Positions 58,166-64,000 of a stretch of 64,000 nt of DNA are shown one piece after another. The stretch's first letter is position 1. Each line of letters begins with the position of its first letter. Source of the DNA: Fen-330 sp050008465 (GTDB taxonomy: Bacteria > Acidobacteriota > Terriglobia > Bryobacterales > Bryobacteraceae); assembly GCA_050008465.1 (NCBI GenBank), contig JBEKMO010000018.1, positions 1 through 64,000 on the forward strand. The letters run 5' to 3'. The notes beneath the pieces are model-generated. The model worked only from the letters and a program-made list of their open reading frames with translations, did not search any database and was not told the origin of the DNA. Both the position numbers and the translations under genes were made by a program.

Positions 58166-59496
58166 TGCGCCTTCCCTCCGGTCAGAGTCACGATGGTCCT
58201 GCTGTCTTCGCCAAAATACTTGCGCGCCACGCGCTGAATGTCCTCGGGCGTGACGCGGTCGTAAACCTCATAGAGGCGGTTGATGGTCTCCGGAGTGCGC
58301 CGCAATGCGACGAACCGCGCCACCGTGCCCGCGATCGCCTCGCTGTTGTTGAGGCCCAGCGCGAAGCTGTAGCGGAGGTGCCGCTTTACCTGGTCCAGCC
58401 GCTCCGGAGGCACCGGACTCGTCTGGAAACCAGCCAGCGTCTTCAGGACGTCTTCGCGCACCGAGTCGATGTCGGCGGCCTTCTTCAGCCGCGTCATCAC
58501 CGTGAACAGGTAGGGGTCGACCCGGTCCGGGTTGGAGGCGTCCAGCGTATCCACCTTCTGCTCCTGGATGACCACTTTCTGGTACAGTTCCGAGCTTTCC
58601 GAAAACCCGAGATAGGAGATCAGGTCCAGCGTGGCCTGATCCTTCTGTTCATCCGAGTACGCCGGACCGTGGAATGCTACGGCCAGCCAGGGCAGCGTCT
58701 GAGTCGGCCAGGCGATTTGATTCTTGCGCGCTCCCTGCTGCGCCGGCTCGGCGGGAATCTGCGGGCGGTAGCTGCCCGGCTTCCATGCGCCCCAGTATTT
58801 CTCGACCAGCGTGCGCACCGCCGGGGACGCGATGTCGCCGGCCACCACGATGGTGGTGTATTCGGGCCGGTAGTAGCGCTCGAAGAACAGCCGGCTGTAG
58901 TCGTACTGATTGGGCATGTCCTGGATGTCCTTGAGGAAGCCCATCGTGGTGTGCTTGTAGGTGTGGCGGTCGAAGGCCGTGTCGCGTAGCACCTCGTACA
59001 GCTTGGACACCGGGTTGGCGCTGTTCTTGTTGTACTCGCCGAGCACCGCCAGCGTCTCCGTCTTGAACACCTCGGGCGAGTAGGCGAGGTTCTGGAAGCG
59101 GTCGGCCTCCATGCGCAGGATGGGCTCCAGATCCTCCTTGGAGAAGGTGGTGTGGTAGGCCGTGTGGTCGTCGGTGGTGTAGGCGTTCGAGGCGGCGCCG
59201 GCCAGCTTCAGAGTGTTCTCATACTTGGCGGGCGGGAAGGCCGGCGTGCCGCGGAACATCATGTGCTCGAACAGGTGCGCGAAGCCGCTCTTGCCGGGCT
59301 CGACTTCGTTGCGCGATCCGGTTTGAACTACGATGAACAGGGCCACCACGTTGGGGTAGTCGGTGGGGATCGAGATCAGCCGCAGCCCGTTGGGGAAGTC
59401 GTGCTGATCGTACGCATAGGGAAAGGCTTTGCGCGGCGCGTCGGCGGGGAAGGCCGCCACCGCGCCCAAAAGCAGCAAGGCAATCACAGGGACCAT
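58162..59496 (-). CDS. Active M16-family zinc peptidase
   Basis: The 444-residue exported protein (VPVIALLLLGAVAAFPAD) has the inverted zinc motif H74-L-F-E77-H78 in SGFAHLFEHMMFRGT. The later Glu ligand lies in the helix ETLAVLGEYNKN. I use the ATG at 59496, at the start of the signal peptide. The frame extends to 59535 and beyond through a RAYT transposase scar, which probably donated the in-frame extension. It should form a heterodimer with the inactive subunit encoded downstream and degrade periplasmic peptides. Confidence 0.87.
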   Translation of the reverse strand: MVPVIALLLLGAVAAFPADAPRKAFPYAYDQHDFPNGLRLISIPTDYPNVVALFIVVQTGSRNEVEPGKSGFAHLFEHMMFRGTPAFPPAKYENTLKLAGAASNAYTTDDHTAYHTTFSKEDLEPILRMEADRFQNLAYSPEVFKTETLAVLGEYNKNSANPVSKLYEVLRDTAFDRHTYKHTTMGFLKDIQDMPNQYDYSRLFFERYYRPEYTTIVVAGDIASPAVRTLVEKYWGAWKPGSYRPQIPAEPAQQGARKNQIAWPTQTLPWLAVAFHGPAYSDEQKDQATLDLISYLGFSESSELYQKVVIQEQKVDTLDASNPDRVDPYLFTVMTRLKKAADIDSVREDVLKTLAGFQTSPVPPERLDQVKRHLRYSFALGLNNSEAIAGTVARFVALRRTPETINRLYEVYDRVTPEDIQRVARKYFGEDSRTIVTLTGGKAQ

Positions 59497-59548
59497 AAGC
59501 TTCCATCTTAAGCCGCCCTGTTGTGTGGCGCACACACTCGTGTGTGCC

Positions 59549-59570
59549 GCGTCGCCACTCTTGGCGACGC
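59549..59570 (+). repeat. REP-like hairpin, left copy
   Basis: GCGTCGCCA and TGGCGACGC form a perfect 9-bp stem around CTCT. Just before it is a second hairpin (CACACACTCGTGTGTG). The same two-hairpin unit, inverted, lies at 59765-59805, giving a pair about 240 bp across that encloses a RAYT transposase fragment. Confidence 0.7.
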
Positions 59571-59646
59571 CGCGCGCGTCGGACCACGGATAGTCCTCAG
59601 CTCCCGCGACCAGCCCAGCCTTGACCGGGTTGCTTTCGATGTAGGC
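59571..59646 (-). pseudogene. RAYT (REP-associated tyrosine transposase) C-terminal scar
   Basis: The frame reads AYIESNPVKAGLVAGAEDYP and then WSDA, the highly conserved C-terminal block of Y1-type REP-associated transposases (YIENNPVKAGLV...YPWSSA). The catalytic HUH and Tyr parts are missing. It lies directly between the two inverted REP-like hairpins, the expected place for such a gene. Confidence 0.7.
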
Positions 59647-59764
59647 CGCAATTCAAACGGGCCGAGTTGGTAGTGGCAGAGATCCTGTGCGGCGGCGGGC
59701 AATGGAGGTGTGGCAAGCTGCCGTGCGGGTGCCGGGTAACGAGCAGCCACCGGTCCTGCAAAAG

Positions 59765-59786
59765 GCGTCGCCATGAGTGGCGACGC
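59765..59786 (-). repeat. REP-like hairpin, right copy (inverted)
   Basis: GCGTCGCCA-TGAG-TGGCGACGC, the inverted counterpart of 59549-59570. Its own upstream hairpin (GCACGCACTTGGCGTGC on the minus strand) is at about 59788-59805. The two copies match over about 40 bases. About 60 bases separate this copy from the end of the GH28 gene. Confidence 0.7.
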
Positions 59787-59847
59787 GGCACGCCAAGTGC
59801 GTGCGCTACGGCAACCTCTAACGTCAACTGGTCAAGAGTGAAAGCGA

Positions 59848-61449
59848 CTAGAGCGTCTTCTGCTCCACGCGGTCCAGGTACAGGTTGGGCACGGGCCGGC
59901 TCTGGTGGACGTCGAAGTCCTGGACGTTGCTCAGCGCGAAGGTGGGCGCATCCGCGGAATGCGGCGTCTGGATGTGGGAAAAGCCCGCGCCCTGGACGTC
60001 GTCGAGGACGAACGCCGGGCGGGCATCTTCTTTCATGCAGCCGATTTCGATATGGCTCAGCTCGATGCCCTTCACGTGGCGAATGAAGAAGCCGTGGGAG
60101 GGCATCGTGCCAAACATCGTGGGCTCGGGATAGGCATTCTCGCGCTCTTGCGGTTTGACCGCGGCGTTCTCCTTGGTCCCGCCGCCCTGGTGGAGAACCT
60201 GGATATTGCTCAGCTTCACGTCTTCGATGTAATGGCCGGGGATGCCGCTGATGATGGAGCCAAAACGTGAAACCGAATTCGAGCAGACCAGGTTGCTGAC
60301 GATCACGCGCCGCAGCACGCCCACCGGAGCGCCTTCGGGACCGCGCATGCGGCTGCCCAGCCGGAGGAAGATGGGTGCGCTGACGATGTCGCGCATGGAG
60401 ATGTTGGTGATGGTGACGTCCTCGAGCAGCGCGCCGTCCACGGTCTCGAGCGCCAGTCCCTGGCAACCTTCGAAGACACAGTTGGAGATGGTGATGTTCC
60501 TGAAGCCGCCGTTGGATTCGGTTCCGAACTTGATCCGCCCGGTGTGGGGAACCCGGACATTGGGCGCGAAGCGCTTGTAGGTGGCGTCGAGCAGCGTGCC
60601 CTCTTCGAAGCAGCCGGAGAGGTAGCAGTTGGTGATGGTGACCAACTCGGTGGGCTTCGCGGAGCCGAGCCCATAGGAGCTCTTCAGACAGATCCCGTCG
60701 TCCCAGGGCGAGTTGACGGAGCAATTCGACACCCGCACGTTGCGGCAGCAGTCGATGTCGATCCCGTCGCGGTTGGTGTCGATCTGGAGGTTGTCGAGGG
60801 TGAAGTTGTCCACCCCGGTGGCCAGAACGCCAAAGTGCCCGCCGTGCAGGATGGCGAAGTCGCGCAGGAGGACGTTGCGACAGTTCTTCAGGGAGATGGC
60901 CTTGTTGCCGACGCCGGGCAGCTCCGCTCTGGGCCCCGGCCCGTAGCCCTTGCTGAGGCCCTTACCCCAGACGAGTCCGGGGCCGAGAATGGAGACATTC
61001 TCGAGCCCCTCGCCCCACATCAGGCTGTTGCGCCAGTGGCTGTGGCCGAAGTCCTGGAATTTGTCCCATTGGTTCGGCTCCGGCAGGTCATACCCGCCGC
61101 TGGCGCCTTGCGGCGGCGGATCGGCGGCCACGATTTTGGCGCCATGGCCGAGGTAGAGCGCGACGTTGCTCTTGAGCCGGATGGAATAGCACAGGTAGCT
61201 CCCGGCAGGGAAGCGCACCGTGCCGCCTCCCGCCGCGGCGGCCGCCTCAATCGCCTGGCTGATGGAAGGAGTGTCGAGCGCCTTGCCGTCGCCCACGGCC
61301 CCAAATGCTCTCACGTCAAACACACCCGCCGTGGGGCCCGGCCCGGCCGTCTGGGCCGTGCCCTGGCCGGCCCGGAGCAATCCTGCGCCTGCAATGCCCG
61401 CGCCCGTCAGTTTCAGGAAATATCGTCTCAGGTACTTGTCAGTGAACAT
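59848..61449 (-). CDS. Secreted GH28-family (polygalacturonase-like) right-handed beta-helix enzyme
   Basis: The 533-residue protein has an N-terminal RRYFLKLTGAG signal consistent with Tat export. A pectate-lyase-like N-terminal motif follows (FDVRAFGAVGDGKALDT) and then beta-helix coils. GH28 catalytic features are visible: NRDGID (226-231), the D250-D251 pair in PWDDG and RIK (305-307). GGAG lies 8 bases before the ATG. Family members hydrolyse galacturonan-type pectin. With the GH127 gene at the other end of the window it suggests use of plant cell-wall polymers, although nothing visible here joins the two in one regulon. Confidence 0.87.
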   Translation of the reverse strand: MFTDKYLRRYFLKLTGAGIAGAGLLRAGQGTAQTAGPGPTAGVFDVRAFGAVGDGKALDTPSISQAIEAAAAAGGGTVRFPAGSYLCYSIRLKSNVALYLGHGAKIVAADPPPQGASGGYDLPEPNQWDKFQDFGHSHWRNSLMWGEGLENVSILGPGLVWGKGLSKGYGPGPRAELPGVGNKAISLKNCRNVLLRDFAILHGGHFGVLATGVDNFTLDNLQIDTNRDGIDIDCCRNVRVSNCSVNSPWDDGICLKSSYGLGSAKPTELVTITNCYLSGCFEEGTLLDATYKRFAPNVRVPHTGRIKFGTESNGGFRNITISNCVFEGCQGLALETVDGALLEDVTITNISMRDIVSAPIFLRLGSRMRGPEGAPVGVLRRVIVSNLVCSNSVSRFGSIISGIPGHYIEDVKLSNIQVLHQGGGTKENAAVKPQERENAYPEPTMFGTMPSHGFFIRHVKGIELSHIEIGCMKEDARPAFVLDDVQGAGFSHIQTPHSADAPTFALSNVQDFDVHQSRPVPNLYLDRVEQKTL

Positions 61450-61569
61450 GGATCAGCTCCGCGAAGCAGGCTGCGACAGACACGATGATATCACCGGGCC
61501 GGGAAGTACGGCTCAGCAGCGGGTCACAGGACCGCAGGTTCATGCCGATAAGAAGTGTTGGGACTCTGC

Positions 61570-64000
61570 GTGTCAACGGCGTCAACACTGCGAAGCTGTC
61601 TGGCGGTCGCGCTGCTGGGCTGCGGCACGGTGGGAGCACCCACCGGGCCATCCCTCGCGGGTGGCGGGGCAACGGCCCCAATGGTTTCCATCGAGGCGCT
61701 GGGAGCCCGAAGCCGGTTCCCCCCGGGCACTTCAGTGTGCGTTCGTGGCACCATCACTTACTTCGACGAGATCAACGGATTCATGTACTTGCAGCAGGAA
61801 AGGGCCGGGGTTCGGGTGGACATTCGCGGCAGTGGGCTGGCGCTGCGCTACGGCCAGCAGGCGGAGACGTGCGCCCTGACCGGCCCCGGGGAACAGGCGC
61901 TCACGCTGGTGCAGCCCAGGATTACGGTGTTGAGCACGCTGGGGATGCCCCAACCGGCGCCCGCCAGCGGGACGGATCTTGCCACAGACCGCCTGGAGGG
62001 CGTTAGGACAGAAGTGCGAGGTGTGATCCGGACCGCTGTCATCGAGCGCACCGGCCGCCTGGGCATGGACATCGACGTAGACGGCCGGCGGCTACGAGCC
62101 CATGTGATGGAATACGCAGGGGTTGCCTTCGTCGATCTACCCGACGCGGCAGTCCGGCTCAAGGGAGTGCTCACGAGCAGTTCCGACGTGAATGGCGGGC
62201 GGGTTGCCGCCCACCTCTGGATACCGGACTTTGGCCAGGTCACCATTGAGAAGCCCGCGCCGAAGGTGGAGGCGCTGCCCAGGATGCCGGCCGGTGAGCT
62301 CAGGCGCTCAGCGCTGGCCAACGGGTGGCGCCACCGCGTCGTGCTGCGCGGGGTTCTCTCGGCGCTGGGAGCCGGGCGTGGACTTCGTTTCACCGACACT
62401 ACCGGCGAGGCAGAAGTTGTCACTGCGCCCGGCGGAACTGCCTATGTGGGAGGTGAGGTTGTCGTGATCGGGTTCCCCGAGATCCACTCGGGCGCGCTGG
62501 TGATCGAGGATGCTGTGGTGCGGCCGGTCGCGGACTCGCGAAGACGGCCGCTTCGAGTCCTAACTACGGCCGCAACGGTCCGCGCACTGCCGCCCGTGGA
62601 GGCCGGCGTGGGGTACCCCGTCAAGCTGCGCGCCACCGTCACCTACTACGATCCCGTCTATATGACGCTCTTCGTGCAGGACCGCACCACCGGCGTCTAC
62701 ATCGATCTGCGCGGAAGGCTGGCCCCGCAACTCAAGGCGGGTGATGAGGTCCAAATAGAAGGTACGACCGGGCCCGGCGACTTCGCTCCCGTCATCAGGG
62801 CGTCGCGCATCACCATTCTGGGGCTGGCGGGCCTTCCGCAGCCCGATAATCCCGGCATAGACGGTTTGCTCCGGGGGCAGTACGACAGCCGGTGGGTGGA
62901 GGCAACCGGTGTGGTGCAGTCGCTCGGTGAAGAGAGCGGGCACGGCGTCCTGGAGATTGTCGAGGGGACGCACAGGTTCAGGGCTCATGTCCTCGCGCCA
63001 CCATCCACGCTGATGGATCTGGTCGACGCGCGGGTGCGGGTCCGCGGCGCCTGCGGCGCGCTGTTCAATGAGAAGCGCCAACTGTTCGGGATCCAGTTGC
63101 ACGTTCCCGGCCGGGAGCAGGTGAGCGTGCTCGAGCCGGGAGCACGGGATCCCTTCGCTCTGCCGGCTCGGAGCCTCAGCACGCTCATGGGGTTCTCTCC
63201 GGAATCGGCGGGGCACCGCGTCCACATCCGCGGCGTAGTGACACTGCGGCAGATGAGCGGCTTGGTTTATGTTGAGGATGGAACCGGGGCCGTGAAGGTG
63301 CGCCTGGCCGGCCCTCAACGCGCTGAACCCGGCGACGTGGTGGATGCCGTCGGGTTTGCCGCCCTCGGCCAGCTCACGCCCGTGCTGGACCGCGCCGAGC
63401 TGCGGCTGGCCCAGTCCAATGGCCGGATCCAGCCCGCCCGCCTTGCGGCAGCGGAAGCCCTGGAAGGGCAGTACGACTCGCGTCTGGTCGAGGTGGACGG
63501 CGTGGTCGTGGACCACTTGACGACGGCCACCGAGCAGATCCTCATTCTGCAGGCCGGGAGCACGATGTTCCACGCATACCTGGACCAGGCACTGGGACAC
63601 CTCTCGTGGCCCAGAAACGGGGCGCTGGCGCGGCTCACGGGCGTCTGCTCGGTCCAGGTGGATGAGGGGCGCGTGGTGGCGTTGCCAACGGCCTTTCGGG
63701 TGTACCTGCGGTCACCGGCCGACATGACGATCCTGCACAACGCCCCGTGGTGGACCACGCGGACCGGCTCCCAGGTGATCGGCGTCATGGCGATTTCGTT
63801 CCTGGTAACGTCGGCCTGGGTCTTCGTCCTGCGCCGCCGCCTTCGCAGGCAGACCGCGGTGATCGAGAAGAAGCTCGCGGAGGAGGAGGGTCTCAAGGAG
63901 CAGGCGCAGGCGGCAAGCCGGGCGAAAAGCGAGTTCGTCGCCAACATGAGCCACGAGATCCGCACCCCCATGAATGGCGTGATCGGGATGCTGTCTCTGG
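61570..64000 (+). CDS. Sensor histidine kinase with repeated extracytoplasmic OB-like domains (partial)
   Basis: The frame is open from 61555/61570 to the window end (about 810 codons). The GTG at 61570 begins a signal-like segment (CLAVALLGCGTVGAPT); 61555 (GTG) is an alternative. The large outer region has repeating units of about 170 residues, each with a (V/H)x(V/L)RGx(V/I)TxxxxxxGxxYVxD-like strand pair (CVRGTITYFDEINGFMYLQQ; VKLRATVTYYDPVYMTLFVQD; VHIRGVVTLRQMSGLVYVED) and linkers such as QYDSR(W/L)VE, which resemble OB-fold modules. A membrane helix follows at about 63770-63825 (VIGVMAISFLVTSAWVFVL), then a coiled-coil, then HisKA with the phospho-His in SHEIRTPMNGVIGM. The ATPase and any receiver domain lie beyond the window. 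It probably senses an extracellular ligand. Confidence 0.8.
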   Translation, partial: MSTASTLRSCLAVALLGCGTVGAPTGPSLAGGGATAPMVSIEALGARSRFPPGTSVCVRGTITYFDEINGFMYLQQERAGVRVDIRGSGLALRYGQQAETCALTGPGEQALTLVQPRITVLSTLGMPQPAPASGTDLATDRLEGVRTEVRGVIRTAVIERTGRLGMDIDVDGRRLRAHVMEYAGVAFVDLPDAAVRLKGVLTSSSDVNGGRVAAHLWIPDFGQVTIEKPAPKVEALPRMPAGELRRSALANGWRHRVVLRGVLSALGAGRGLRFTDTTGEAEVVTAPGGTAYVGGEVVVIGFPEIHSGALVIEDAVVRPVADSRRRPLRVLTTAATVRALPPVEAGVGYPVKLRATVTYYDPVYMTLFVQDRTTGVYIDLRGRLAPQLKAGDEVQIEGTTGPGDFAPVIRASRITILGLAGLPQPDNPGIDGLLRGQYDSRWVEATGVVQSLGEESGHGVLEIVEGTHRFRAHVLAPPSTLMDLVDARVRVRGACGALFNEKRQLFGIQLHVPGREQVSVLEPGARDPFALPARSLSTLMGFSPESAGHRVHIRGVVTLRQMSGLVYVEDGTGAVKVRLAGPQRAEPGDVVDAVGFAALGQLTPVLDRAELRLAQSNGRIQPARLAAAEALEGQYDSRLVEVDGVVVDHLTTATEQILILQAGSTMFHAYLDQALGHLSWPRNGALARLTGVCSVQVDEGRVVALPTAFRVYLRSPADMTILHNAPWWTTRTGSQVIGVMAISFLVTSAWVFVLRRRLRRQTAVIEKKLAEEEGLKEQAQAASRAKSEFVANMSHEIRTPMNGVIGMLSL

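Overview
GC-rich chromosomal DNA, most likely from a soil acidobacterium of the Solibacter/Bryobacter type. I infer this from gene families seen together: an Oar-like TonB receptor with a carboxypeptidase-regulatory domain beside a CRTAC1 (FG-GAP plus ASPIC/UnbV) protein, a PadR regulator with an acidobacterial-type duplicated permease (ADOP), a Ser/Thr kinase fused to a beta-propeller, GH127 and GH28 enzymes, and many decayed insertion sequences. No marker gene fixes the species.

Layout. 1-740: transposase fragment. 742-13334: sugar-use locus with a GH127 beta-L-arabinofuranosidase-like enzyme, a CRTAC1 protein, a TonB receptor, an internally deleted second CRTAC1 copy, a TPR protein, a RhaT-like transporter and a LacI regulator. 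Two GGAAGCGCTT palindromes lie at the promoters of the GH127 gene and the receptor operon. 13549-15304: IS66 remnant interrupted by an integrase-type IS. 15363-17924: kinase flanked by direct repeats. 18607-19890: amidohydrolase. 20578-30022: a tight four-gene operon (LysM/peptidoglycan-binding adaptor, 1072-residue metzincin-like protein, secreted beta-propeller, 1417-residue chain of five glycosyltransferase-like domains plus a methyltransferase). This is the best candidate for an undescribed system.

30100-38700 is an accessory zone of IS scars, truncated genes (HNH nuclease, hydrolase fragment), short interspersed repeats and a few intact genes (alpha/beta hydrolase, a protein with a degenerate JAB-like domain, OmpA-type protein, zinc-ribbon protein). 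38734-41913: PadR-ADOP pair. 42150-44351: three broken or frameshifted genes (HNH protein, ClpP-like protease with one in-frame stop, small secreted protein). Then come tRNA-Lys, a membrane Fe-S oxidoreductase, a UDP-glucuronate decarboxylase-like epimerase, and the rubrerythrin / Fe-S protein / DUF3501 cluster. 49822-51426: M28 peptidase. 51466-55570: argF-argG-argH-argR behind a pair of ARG boxes. 55713-61449: a secreted helical protein, an IS1380 scar, an active/inactive M16 peptidase pair, inverted REP hairpins around a RAYT fragment, and a GH28 enzyme. A sensor histidine kinase runs off the right end.

Functional reading (inference): plant-polysaccharide breakdown (GH127, GH28, TonB receptor, sugar transporter) under LacI control; arginine synthesis controlled by the ArgR encoded in the same operon; and a possible secreted metalloprotease/adaptor module. 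Several genes are broken by a single base, so sequencing error cannot be excluded for those.
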